A stretch of 38,624 nt of DNA. Origin: Fimbriiglobus sp. GTDB taxonomy: Bacteria; Planctomycetota; Planctomycetia; Gemmatales; Gemmataceae. The position numbers and the translations under genes are program-made. The stretch is taken from positions 1 through 38,624 of the forward strand of contig JANXWE010000183.1 of the NCBI GenBank assembly GCA_025351325.1, in the 5' to 3' direction. The notes under the pieces were generated by a model that was given only the letters and a program-made list of their open reading frames with translations, ran no database searches and was not told the DNA's origin. Shown here one piece after another: positions 23,469-31,261 of the stretch (position 1 is the stretch's first letter; every line of letters starts with the position of its first letter).

Positions 23469-24754
23469 GCGAACGCATTGGCATTGTCGGCGGCGGTTTG
23501 CTCGGATTGTCGTGTGCGGATCGACTCCAGAAATTGGGGCACACCGTCACTGTATTTGAGGCCGCGCCGCACTTCGGTGGTCTCGCTTCCGCTTGGAAAC
23601 TCGGTGAAATCACCTGGGATCGCTTCTACCACGTGATCTTGTTGTCCGATGGTTACACCCACGCACTCTTGAAAGAACTCGACTTGAGTTCCGCCTTTGT
23701 CGGCGTCGAAACTAAGACTGGATTCTTCACCGATGGTCGGCTGTATTCGATGTCAAACTCGCTGGAATTTCTGCGATTTCCGCCGTTGGGATTGGTCAGC
23801 AAGTTGAGACTCGGGCTGACGATTCACCACGCCTCGCGGGTGAAAAATTGGAAAGCTCTTGAACAAATCCCCGTTGTCGACTGGCTGCGGAAGTGGTCGG
23901 GGAAACGCACCACCGAGAAAATCTGGCTACCGCTGCTGCGTGCTAAACTCGGCGAAAGTTACCGCGTGGCTTCGGCTGCGTTCATCTGGGCGACCATCGC
24001 TCGAATGTACGCCGCACGGCGATCGGGCATGAAAAAAGAACTCTTCGGCTACATCCACGGTGGCTATGGTGTGATCGTGGAACGATACAGTGCCAAGCTA
24101 CGAGAACGCGGTGTCGAACTGGTGGCGAATGCACCTGTCCGGCAAATCACAAGTGGGCCGATTATTGAGCTAGAGTCTGGGGAGTCGCACAAATTCGACC
24201 GAGTGATTTGCACCTCGGCACCACCGCTGGCCGTCAAACTGGTGCCGGGATTGACCCTGGTGGAACGTACCAAACTCGACGACTTGACCTACCAAGGAAT
24301 CGTCTGTGTTTCGGTGCTGTTGAAGAAGCCATTGTCCCGTTTTTACGTCACGAATCTCACCGACGACTGGGTACCGTTCACCGCCGTGATCGAAATGACG
24401 GCGCTCGTCGATCCCGCCGAGTTCGGTGGTCGAACGCTGGTCTATTTGCCCAAGTACGTCGCCCCAGACGACCCGCTGTTTGCCGAAGCGGATGAGTCGA
24501 TCCGCGAGCGTTTCCTAGCGGCACTCGAACGGATATACCCCGACTTTCAGCGTTCCGATGTGCTGGCGTTCCAACTGGCGAAAGTGAAGCATGTTTTCGC
24601 CGTGCCGACATTGAACTATTCCGAGCGTGTGCCTGGTATGGCCACGAGCGTGGCGGGGGTCTATTTGGTGAACTCGTCGCACATCATCAACGGGACGTTG
24701 AACGTGAACGAAACCCTGCAATTGGGGGAGCAAGCGGTGGGTCGCCTCCTATGA
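23465..24754 (+). CDS. FAD-dependent amine-oxidase-type oxidoreductase
   Basis: A 429-residue flavoprotein. The N-terminal dinucleotide-binding motif is GIVGGGLLGLSCADRL (GGGLLG at 9-14), followed by VTVFEAAPHFGGLASAW, the typical FAD-ribose Glu and GG segment of NAD(P)-binding Rossmann/amine oxidase proteins. The C-terminus GVYLVNSSHIINGTLNVNET resembles the FAD-closing motif. Relatives include protoporphyrinogen oxidase and UDP-galactopyranose mutase-like proteins, and such genes are frequent in planctomycete and cyanobacterial polysaccharide clusters. The reaction here is unknown. It overlaps the acyltransferase stop and the next deacetylase start by four bases each, so it is tightly coupled to the cluster. 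Confidence 0.83.
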   Translation: MSERIGIVGGGLLGLSCADRLQKLGHTVTVFEAAPHFGGLASAWKLGEITWDRFYHVILLSDGYTHALLKELDLSSAFVGVETKTGFFTDGRLYSMSNSLEFLRFPPLGLVSKLRLGLTIHHASRVKNWKALEQIPVVDWLRKWSGKRTTEKIWLPLLRAKLGESYRVASAAFIWATIARMYAARRSGMKKELFGYIHGGYGVIVERYSAKLRERGVELVANAPVRQITSGPIIELESGESHKFDRVICTSAPPLAVKLVPGLTLVERTKLDDLTYQGIVCVSVLLKKPLSRFYVTNLTDDWVPFTAVIEMTALVDPAEFGGRTLVYLPKYVAPDDPLFAEADESIRERFLAALERIYPDFQRSDVLAFQLAKVKHVFAVPTLNYSERVPGMATSVAGVYLVNSSHIINGTLNVNETLQLGEQAVGRLL

Positions 24755-25695
24755 AACCGACGTGCAGCCTGTCGCTCGACCTCGACAATTTGTGGTCGTA
24801 CTTGAAGACGCATGGCGAAGCCGGCTGGGACGAATACCCCTCGTATCTGAATATTGTCGTGCCACGGGTGCTAAAATTCCTGGCCGAACGAAACTTAAAA
24901 ATCACTTGGTTTATCGTCGGCAAAGATGCAGCCGACCCGGTTCATGCCGAAGTGTTGCGATCCATCACCGCCGCTGAGCACGAAGTTGGAAACCACTCGT
25001 TTCACCATGAACCCTGGCTGCACCTCTACAGCGAAGCTGAAATCGAAGACGAATTGAAGCGTGCCGAAGATGCGATTGTAGGGGCCACTGGTGTCCGACC
25101 GAACGGCTTTCGTGGCCCAGGATTCAGCCACTCACCGACGTTATTGAACGTACTCGCACGGCGGGGACACCAATACGATTGCAGCACCTTCCCGACGTTC
25201 CTCGGGCCGATTGCCCGGTTGTATTATTTGGCCACGGCCAAGGGGTTATCACCCGAGGAACGAGCCAAACGCAAGAAGCTCTTCGGTCGTTTCACGGATG
25301 GTTTTGGGCCTTTGAAACCGTTCACTTGGAACACTCCTGCGGGGCCGTTGCTCGAAATCCCTGTGACGACGATGCCCCTGTTCAAAGTGCCCATCCACGT
25401 GTCGTACCTGCTCTACCTCGCGGGCTACAGCCGGGCGCTTGCTAAGCTCTATTGGCGCATCGCATTGCAACTCTGTCGGGCAACAAAAACGGAGTTGTCG
25501 CTCTTGCTCCACCCGCTCGATTTCATGGGATCGGACGACACCGACCGCCTCGGCTTCTTCCCCGCCATGAAGCGACCGCACGCGGGCAAACTCGTCCTCG
25601 TCGGCCAGTTCTTCGACTTGTTGCAACAACAATTCGAGTGCGTGCCGATGGGCGAACATGCCCGGCGAATTCAGACGAAAACCGCTAAGATTTGA
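24751..25695 (+). CDS. Polysaccharide deacetylase (NodB-type)
   Basis: A 314-residue carbohydrate esterase 4-type protein. SLSLDLDNLW near the N-terminus holds the catalytic or metal Asp; HEVGNHSFHHEPW contains the intact metal-binding HSxxH; GFRGPGFSHSP matches the third motif; LSLLLHPLDF gives the late catalytic His. Unlike the first deacetylase domain in this cluster, all metal ligands are present, so it is likely active on N-acetyl groups of the polymer or a lipid-linked precursor. No clear signal peptide, so it may act in the cytoplasm. It is the last gene of the overlapping series; an 86-bp gap and a new promoter follow. Confidence 0.87.
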   Translation: MKPTCSLSLDLDNLWSYLKTHGEAGWDEYPSYLNIVVPRVLKFLAERNLKITWFIVGKDAADPVHAEVLRSITAAEHEVGNHSFHHEPWLHLYSEAEIEDELKRAEDAIVGATGVRPNGFRGPGFSHSPTLLNVLARRGHQYDCSTFPTFLGPIARLYYLATAKGLSPEERAKRKKLFGRFTDGFGPLKPFTWNTPAGPLLEIPVTTMPLFKVPIHVSYLLYLAGYSRALAKLYWRIALQLCRATKTELSLLLHPLDFMGSDDTDRLGFFPAMKRPHAGKLVLVGQFFDLLQQQFECVPMGEHARRIQTKTAKI

Positions 25696-25724
25696 CCCAA
25701 TCGGAAATAGTTCGGGAATTCCAT

Positions 25725-25753
25725 TTGACTCGATGGTGAACATGTGTTATAGA
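25725..25753 (+). promoter_or_regulatory. Strong sigma70-like promoter for the dcd unit
   Basis: TTGACT (25725-25730) and TATAGA (25748-25753) are separated by exactly 17 bases. They match the housekeeping consensus at five and four of six positions. Transcription would begin near 25760, about 20 bases before the start codon at 25782. It is the best promoter-like sequence I found in the window. Confidence 0.7.
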
Positions 25754-25760
25754 TATGTTC
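25738..25760. promoter_or_regulatory. Inverted repeat overlapping the -10: probable operator
   Basis: GAACAT (25738-25743) and ATGTTC (25755-25760) are perfect inverted half-sites 11 bases apart, and the -10 hexamer lies between them. A repressor bound here would block the promoter. The GAAC/GTTC half-sites recall LexA-type boxes, but the spacing is longer than the Gram-positive LexA site, so the regulator is unidentified. Confidence 0.5.
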
Positions 25761-25781
25761 ATCTATCATTGGAGTGCAGCT

Positions 25782-26060
25782 ATGTCATTCGTTCAATGCG
25801 ATACTGTCACAAAAGGACTCCGGGATTCTGAAGCATTAGCAAACGTAACCGATTTGAGAGGCAGACGGCACTCGATCCGAGTTGAGCGTGATTTCCTAAC
25901 TCAGTTTGATGGGAAAGACTATCTTCCGATTGGAGTCGTTCACATCGACCCCAAGTCGGAAAGTGTGCTGATCGAATTTTCTCACGAGCCGGAAACCGGC
26001 ATCAACCGGATTTGGGTCAAACCAGAACAACTTCACCAACCGGTTGAAAGTTACGCATGA
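25782..26060 (+). CDS. Unknown 92-residue protein preceding dcd
   Basis: I do not recognise this protein. It is 92 residues, soluble, beta-rich by look (RRHSIRVERDFLTQFDGKDYLPIGVVHID and VLIEFSHEPETGINRIWV). GGAG lies 8 bases before the ATG at 25782, which is why this start is preferred over 25755. It overlaps the dCTP deaminase start by four bases (ATGA), so the two proteins are probably made together. Only 11 of the first 29 codons after the start end in G or C, against 24 of 29 in the preceding deacetylase gene, and AGA codons appear. That points to a different origin from the polysaccharide genes around it. Confidence 0.7.
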   Translation: MSFVQCDTVTKGLRDSEALANVTDLRGRRHSIRVERDFLTQFDGKDYLPIGVVHIDPKSESVLIEFSHEPETGINRIWVKPEQLHQPVESYA

Positions 26061-26659
26061 TCCTGTCTGACCGTGAAATTCGAGCTGGAATCGCTCGGAA
26101 TGCTATTAAATTGGAACCATTGCCTTCAATTGAGGCGTGGTCATCGACAGCGCTGGATCTGCGACTGGCTGGAGAAATCACACAATGGCGTAAGCCGAAA
26201 GTCGGTGGAGTTTCCGTACCGATTTCTCCATCGGATCCGAACTACAACTTCGCCGACTTGCAGATGAACTTCTGTGACAACTCGACAATTCCGGCCACAG
26301 GTTTCGAACTCAAATCCGGGTCGTTCTTATTGGCTTGGACTATCGAAAAGATCCAACTTCCTCACCAATCTCGTCTCGCGGCACGGGTTGAAGGAAAGAG
26401 CAGTCTTGCCCGCCTAGGGGTCGGCGTCCATGTGACGGCCCCCACTATTCATGCAGGGTTCGGATACAAATCTGGTGACGATCAGTACCCCGGAAATCCA
26501 ATCCAATTGGAGATTTGGAACACTGGCCCTCTCGATATCCTGTTGATTCGGGGAATGCCAATCTGCCAACTCATCTTCGAATGGGTCGATGGTACACCCG
26601 ACAAAGGTTACGATAGCCGTTTCGCCGTGCAAGGGCCGGGCGGGGTCGATGGACGTTAG
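26057..26659 (+). CDS. dcd: dCTP deaminase-like protein
   Basis: A 200-residue trimeric dUTPase-fold protein. dCTP deaminase converts dCTP to dUTP (in some members directly to dUMP) for thymidylate synthesis. MILSDREIRAGI is the usual N-terminus, SSTALDLRL follows, and ARVEGKSSLARLGVGVHVTA holds S115 and R119 equivalent to E. coli S111 and R115. LEIWNTGP holds E152, equivalent to the catalytic E138. An extra loop of about ten residues (FGYKSGDDQYPGN) sits just before the catalytic Glu, where typical enzymes read PGFEGQ. Composition is A+T-richer than the surroundings. It shares a promoter with the small gene before it and interrupts a polysaccharide cluster. Confidence 0.85.
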   Translation: MILSDREIRAGIARNAIKLEPLPSIEAWSSTALDLRLAGEITQWRKPKVGGVSVPISPSDPNYNFADLQMNFCDNSTIPATGFELKSGSFLLAWTIEKIQLPHQSRLAARVEGKSSLARLGVGVHVTAPTIHAGFGYKSGDDQYPGNPIQLEIWNTGPLDILLIRGMPICQLIFEWVDGTPDKGYDSRFAVQGPGGVDGR

Positions 26660-26670
26660 AAGTGAGTGTT

Positions 26671-28308
26671 ATGCCTGTATATCCTTCTCAGCGACTATCT
26701 CGCTCCCACACACTCCATCTGACTTTACTCGCGTTAGCTTTGTTGGCGTGCCACTTGGCCACGGGGTATGCGTCGGAGCCGTTCTTCAACAACGATGAAT
26801 CTCGGCACACCATGACCGGTGTTTTTGTCCGCGATGCGTTGCGTGATGGTCCGGACTCATTCCGCAATCCGAAGGCGTACGCCGAGACGTATTACGTCCG
26901 CTATCCGGCGCTCGGATTGCTCGTCTGGCCACCACTCTTTTATGGGATCGAAGGGCTGGCCATGTCGCTGTTCGGTACGTCGTTCGCGGTGGGGCGGGCG
27001 GTGGTCGCGGCCTTCGGTTTGTTGATGTTCGTCTACTCGTACCGCTTCGCGAGGCAGACTGAAGATCACCTCGGAGCATTGTTCGTGGCCGGGTTCGTCG
27101 GCCTCAGTCCCGTGATTTTTATGCTCTCGCAGCGGGTGATGTTGGAAGTGCCGACGCTGGCGCTCGCGTTGGTGTCGATTGTCCATTTTGAAAAACATCT
27201 GCGGGATCACCGCAGCCGCGATGCAGTCCTGGCGTGTCTGTTCGCGGCGTTCTGTGCGCTCACTCGATTCGACGGTGTCTTCTTGGTTCCGTACTTTGCG
27301 TTGCGATTGTTGATGACGCGAAACCTGCGTCTCGTTATCACTCGACAGGTGGTCTATTCATCATTCGCGGCGTTGCTGCTCGCCCTGCCGTATTACTTGG
27401 TCACCTATTTCGAATACGGTTCGGGCCTGAGTGCCGGAGCGAACGACGGATTTACGGCTGAAGCACGCGGGCTGCTACACTGGCAGAATTGGCTCTTCTA
27501 TCCGAGAGCACTCCCCGAGTTGATCGGTGGGTTCGCCACGGTGTTCGTGGTGGCCGGGGCGATTCTCGCACTCGGATCACCGCGACGGTTGAGGCCGGCA
27601 CTGGCGTGGATCGCGGCGGTGTACTTCACCTTCAGCCCGTTGGCCGAACTCGATACCCGGCACAGCTTGTATTGGGTACCCGCACTTGCCGTCTTGGCGT
27701 GGCGAGGACTCGCATTCGTCCGGCAGCGTTCGCCGTGGCTCGCACTTGCACTCGGGTTGTTGATGACGGTCGGCATGGCGTACGACACGTACTCCCAGGC
27801 GTTTCGGTATGTCCGTGGTTACGACGATGCTGCGAAGTTTGTCGTGGAACACAACGTCAACGGTCGACCGCTTTTCGTGGATGGCGAACTCACGGGAACG
27901 TTCATTTACCAAGTGCGATGGAACGACCCGGAACGCCGCTGTTCCGTATTGCGGGGGGATAAATTGCTCTACTCGATGCTGAGCGATCCGAATTCGAACT
28001 ACCAGCAGCACGCCTTCACGGAAGCCGATGTGCTGGCACTCTTACACGAGTACGACCCCGAATGGATCGTCGTGGAAGAGCCGCAGCCAACCTTCCATAA
28101 CGTTCCCGGTGCGGCCTTGTTGCGAACGACGCTGAAGAACCAACCGGAGCAGTTTCGACTCGAAACGAGCTTCCCGATTCGCTCGAACTACGACCATTTT
28201 GATGGTTGTTCGCTTGTGATCTACCGCAAGCTCACCCGCAACCCGGTGCCGAGGAATGGCACATCGATTCGGGTGCCCGGTTTGGGTCGCAGCTTGCAAG
28301 GGGAGTGA
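26671..28308 (+). CDS. GT-C membrane glycosyltransferase (GT39/ArnT-like)
   Basis: A 545-residue integral membrane protein with about ten hydrophobic segments and a C-terminal soluble domain of about 150 residues. After the first membrane helix comes FFNNDESRH, the acidic Asp-Glu motif in the first periplasmic loop that is catalytic in GT-C enzymes using lipid-linked sugars. Such proteins transfer a sugar from a polyprenyl phosphate donor to a glycan or lipid outside the membrane. A GTG at 26662 would add three residues and remains possible. It lies 11 bases after dcd on the same strand, so it may be read from the dcd promoter. The downstream 398 bp carry palindromic repeats. Confidence 0.8.
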   Translation: MPVYPSQRLSRSHTLHLTLLALALLACHLATGYASEPFFNNDESRHTMTGVFVRDALRDGPDSFRNPKAYAETYYVRYPALGLLVWPPLFYGIEGLAMSLFGTSFAVGRAVVAAFGLLMFVYSYRFARQTEDHLGALFVAGFVGLSPVIFMLSQRVMLEVPTLALALVSIVHFEKHLRDHRSRDAVLACLFAAFCALTRFDGVFLVPYFALRLLMTRNLRLVITRQVVYSSFAALLLALPYYLVTYFEYGSGLSAGANDGFTAEARGLLHWQNWLFYPRALPELIGGFATVFVVAGAILALGSPRRLRPALAWIAAVYFTFSPLAELDTRHSLYWVPALAVLAWRGLAFVRQRSPWLALALGLLMTVGMAYDTYSQAFRYVRGYDDAAKFVVEHNVNGRPLFVDGELTGTFIYQVRWNDPERRCSVLRGDKLLYSMLSDPNSNYQQHAFTEADVLALLHEYDPEWIVVEEPQPTFHNVPGAALLRTTLKNQPEQFRLETSFPIRSNYDHFDGCSLVIYRKLTRNPVPRNGTSIRVPGLGRSLQGE

Positions 28309-28357
28309 ATAGGAAGGAACTCACTAAAATAGAATTCAACAGTTTACCTTGTCGGTG

Positions 28358-28535
28358 GAGTTCCGATGCCACTTCGACGTTCAGAATCTGTTGGAGTTCA
28401 ACCTTTAGGTTGGTTCACTTACACCATATGATGTCGATCATTTAGGTTGGGCCGAGTCTGCGAAGCCCAACCCACGCCGACGTCGGAACTCGAAGACTCA
28501 TTCCGACCAAGACAACCTAAAGGTTGAACTCCAAC
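28358..28535. repeat. Overlapping palindromic repeat mosaic
   Basis: Three inverted repeats interlock in this gap. GAGTTCCGA (28358-28366) pairs with TCGGAACTC (28483-28491). A perfect 23-base arm at 28390-28412, containing GGAGTTCAACCTTTAGGTTG, pairs with 28513-28535. A small hairpin, GGTTGGGC (28445-28452) with GCCCAACC (28465-28472), lies inside both. The first two pairs cross rather than nest, so they cannot be one simple hairpin. No coding potential is evident. The GGTTGGG...CCCAACC hairpin resembles dispersed intergenic repeats I associate with planctomycetes, which is memory rather than a search. Confidence 0.75.
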
Positions 28536-28706
28536 CAAAAGAAGACATCGCCGAAAAGCTACCAGCGGAATGGACAGAGTGAGGTCTCTGGGAAACCTCA
28601 AAGAATTCGTTGAGATACCCCGATTGATATTGACGTTCCCCCACTAGGTCGGCACTCTGACTCAATCGATTGTCGCATGGGGTTGACTCGAAATGGAGTG
28701 CGACGG

Positions 28707-29702
28707 ATGACACCACCGACGCCGCTCGTTTCGATTGTGATTCCGATCATGAACGAGGCGGAGTGCCTCCCCAAGTTGCTCGTGGAACTGCGGATCGCTT
28801 GCGACCCGCTGGAATATGCATTCGAGTTCCTGTTCGTCGACGATGGCAGTACCGACAACACGCTCGACTGGCTGACGGTCGAACGCGAACGCGATCCGAG
28901 GGTCTGCTTCATCGCCCTCTCGAGAAACTTCGGCCACCAGGCGGCATTGAGTGCCGGTCTGGCGCGGGCACGGGGCATCGCTGTCATCAGTATGGATGGC
29001 GACTTGCAACATCCGCCGGCGTTGATCCCCCTCCTACTCGCGCAGTTCGCGGCCGGGTACGAAATCGTCAACACGACGCGGTTAGCAACAGACGGGATCG
29101 GGGCCGGCAAACGCATCTTCTCGAACGCCTTTTACAAAACGTTCAACTGGTTGGCGAGCATCCGCGTCGAGCCGGGCAGCGCCGATTTCCGCCTGTTCGC
29201 CCGGCCGGTGGTCGAAGTGTTGAACGAGATGCCCGAGGTGCGGAAGTTCCTGCGCGGCTTGGTTCCGTGGATCGGCTTTCGTCAGATCAGTATTCCTTTC
29301 ACAGCTCCGGCCCGGCATGCGGGGCGCTCGAAATATGGGTGGATCAAAAGCTTGCGGCTCGCCGTCGACGGCATGACGGCCTTCAGTATGAACCCGCTCC
29401 GGAAGATGGCTTTGGGTGGCGTGTTCGTGGCGGGATTGGCGTTCCTGTACGGGTTCGCGGCCATCTTCGCCTATTTTTTCACCGAATTGACTGTGCCCGG
29501 TTGGACGTCGCTGCTCGTCAGCGTGCTCTTCCTCGGTGGTTGTCAACTTGTTTGCTTTGGGGTTCTTGGCGAGTACATCGGGCGGATTCTCGAGCAGGTC
29601 AAGGGTCGACCGGTTTATATCATCCGGGCCACGGCCGGCCTAGATTCGACTCTGCAAGTCCACCCTGTGGATGCGTCTGCCGATATCCGCCAAGCGGGTT
29701 GA
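28707..29702 (+). CDS. GT2 polyprenyl-phosphate glycosyltransferase with C-terminal membrane helices
   Basis: A 331-residue family 2 glycosyltransferase of the DPM1/ArnC type, making polyprenyl-phosphate sugars. Catalytic domain: VSIVIPIMNEAECL, EFLFVDDGSTDNTLDWL, and ISMDGDLQHPP with the DxD-type motif. RNFGHQAALSAGLARARG and GSADFRLFARPVVEVL are characteristic. Two membrane helices follow (about 230-260 and 270-300), ending GEYIGRILEQVKGRPVYI, typical of ArnC/GtrB-like proteins. GGAG lies 8 bases before the ATG at 28707; an ATG at 28677 gives ten more residues without a ribosome site. It may supply the lipid-linked donor for the GT-C transferase upstream, which is inference from neighbourhood. 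Confidence 0.9.
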   Translation: MTPPTPLVSIVIPIMNEAECLPKLLVELRIACDPLEYAFEFLFVDDGSTDNTLDWLTVERERDPRVCFIALSRNFGHQAALSAGLARARGIAVISMDGDLQHPPALIPLLLAQFAAGYEIVNTTRLATDGIGAGKRIFSNAFYKTFNWLASIRVEPGSADFRLFARPVVEVLNEMPEVRKFLRGLVPWIGFRQISIPFTAPARHAGRSKYGWIKSLRLAVDGMTAFSMNPLRKMALGGVFVAGLAFLYGFAAIFAYFFTELTVPGWTSLLVSVLFLGGCQLVCFGVLGEYIGRILEQVKGRPVYIIRATAGLDSTLQVHPVDASADIRQAG

Positions 29703-29732
29703 TTCGACTTCCAAAATTCAGGAATCACACTG

Positions 29733-30428
29733 GTGCGTGTCCTCGATCCCCGTGAACTCTGCCACGATCGGCTAGCGGATCGCTTCGGCGATCTGTTATC
29801 CAATTACGATACCCAGCGCCGGCTCGAAACTCTTGTCGACGAGTTCTTGAGCGCTGAACGGCTCGCCGGCGCGTCGGTTTTGGATGTCGGCTGTGGTCTG
29901 GGTCAGTTCAGCGAACGCTTACAAGCCAAGGGTGCCGTGGTGATTGCCAGCGACATCGGAACGCGCTTACTCGATCTCACCCGGCAGCGTGTCGGCTGCG
30001 AATGCGTGCAAGCGGATGCACTCGAACTTGCCAACGTGTTCGGGGTGAACCGGTTCGACATCGTGGTGTCGTCGGAGTGCATCGAACATACGCCCGATCC
30101 GAAGGAGGCGTTGCGGCAGATGGCCCTCGTCCTCAAACCGGGTGGTCTGCTGGCACTGAGTACCCCGAACCGCATCTGGCAGCCCGTGGTGCAATTGGCA
30201 ACGAAATTGAAGTTGCGCCCATTCGATGGTTACGAGCGTTTCTTGTCTTGGAGCCAAGTGCATGACACATTGAAGAGTTCGGGGATGATCGTGCAGCGCG
30301 AACGGGGGCTGCACCTGTTTCCGTTCCAGTTGCCATTGCACCGCCTGTCTCGTTGGTGCGACCGTCAGTTGCAAGTGCTGAAGGGCGGCATGATCAACCT
30401 TTGCATACTGGCCGAGAAGGCCCGATGA
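29733..30428 (+). CDS. Class I SAM-dependent methyltransferase
   Basis: A 231-residue methyltransferase of the UbiG-like group. Motif I is VLDVGCGLGQFS at 49-60; IASDIGTRLLDL gives the acidic residue binding the SAM ribose; CIEHTPDPKEALRQMALVLKPGGLLALSTPN covers the post-motifs. The start is a GTG at 29733, with AGGAA 12 bases upstream. It ends in an ATGA overlap with the next methyltransferase. Its place among glycosyltransferases suggests methylation of a sugar or of the lipid carrier product, but no substrate is visible. Confidence 0.85.
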   Translation: MRVLDPRELCHDRLADRFGDLLSNYDTQRRLETLVDEFLSAERLAGASVLDVGCGLGQFSERLQAKGAVVIASDIGTRLLDLTRQRVGCECVQADALELANVFGVNRFDIVVSSECIEHTPDPKEALRQMALVLKPGGLLALSTPNRIWQPVVQLATKLKLRPFDGYERFLSWSQVHDTLKSSGMIVQRERGLHLFPFQLPLHRLSRWCDRQLQVLKGGMINLCILAEKAR

Positions 30429-31261
30429 CGCCAACGTGTCCGCTGTGCAACAGTGTTCAAACACGGCTCCTCTTCGAAAAAGGGGGAACACCATATTGGC
30501 GGTGTCGCGGTTGTCGATTCCACTTCGCCACGCCGAGTGCGAATCCCAACCTCGAAAATCAGCTCGATGATTTCGAGCCGGCATACCTGCAATATCTCGA
30601 GGTCGAAGCGGCCGATGCCGCGAATTTCCGCGCGACCCGGAAGTGGATTGAACGCTTCCGACCGTTGCAGAATCGCACGGTACTCGATGTTGGCTGTGGC
30701 AGCGGCAAATGGGTGCGTTGGCTGAAATCACAGGGTGTAGATGCGTTCGGCTTGGAACCGAGCGCGGCACTTTTCGCACGGTTCTTGCAAGGGGATGCGG
30801 CCTTTCAACAGGGATTGCTCACCGAGCAACTCGTGTTGCCCCGTGAAGCGTATGCGGTGATCACCTCGTTCGATGTTCTCGAACATGTGGAGCGACCGCT
30901 TGAGTTTTTGGCGGAGCTGGCCCGACGGTTGGAGCCGGGCGGGAAACTGTTCTTGTCGAGCCCCGATGTCGGTAGTTTGGCCGCACGGTTGCTGGGTCGT
31001 GCATGGCACTTCTACGGGCCGTACCATCTGTCGTATTTCGGCCGGGAGACACTTCAACGGGTGGCACCGCAACTCGGTCTGCGAATGATCGACTATCGAT
31101 ATCGAAGTCGTTGGCGTTCACTCGGCTATGCCGGGCGATACTTCTACGAATTCGCACGGCGGCGCAAAGCCCCGACCTGGGTCCAGCGCTTCGACAGTTG
31201 GCTGGCACCGATGAATCTGTTCGACACATTCCACGTCTGTTTCGAGCGAACGGCGAAATGA
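30425..31261 (+). CDS. Zinc-ribbon class I SAM methyltransferase, second copy
   Basis: A 278-residue protein with the same build as the one at 16546-17418. Cys pairs C5-C8 and C27-C30 (TCPLCNS ... RCRGCRFHF) make the zinc ribbon. Motif I is VLDVGCGSGKWV at about 86-97, and FDVLEHVERPLEFLAELARRLEPGGKLFLSSPD follows. The C-terminal WHFYGPYHLSYFGRETLQR resembles motifs in polysaccharide-cluster methyltransferases. The start is set by the ATGA overlap with the preceding methyltransferase; the frame itself opens earlier. Its stop overlaps a possible start of the next gene in the same way. The substrate is probably a glycan or its precursor, by context. Confidence 0.85.
   Translation: MTPTCPLCNSVQTRLLFEKGGTPYWRCRGCRFHFATPSANPNLENQLDDFEPAYLQYLEVEAADAANFRATRKWIERFRPLQNRTVLDVGCGSGKWVRWLKSQGVDAFGLEPSAALFARFLQGDAAFQQGLLTEQLVLPREAYAVITSFDVLEHVERPLEFLAELARRLEPGGKLFLSSPDVGSLAARLLGRAWHFYGPYHLSYFGRETLQRVAPQLGLRMIDYRYRSRWRSLGYAGRYFYEFARRRKAPTWVQRFDSWLAPMNLFDTFHVCFERTAK

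Noticed and set aside
26057-26659. dCTP deaminase as an anti-phage defence gene
   Set aside because: The known defensive dCTP deaminases are larger and belong to the cytidine-deaminase fold; this is a small Dcd/dUTPase-fold protein and no other defence gene is near.
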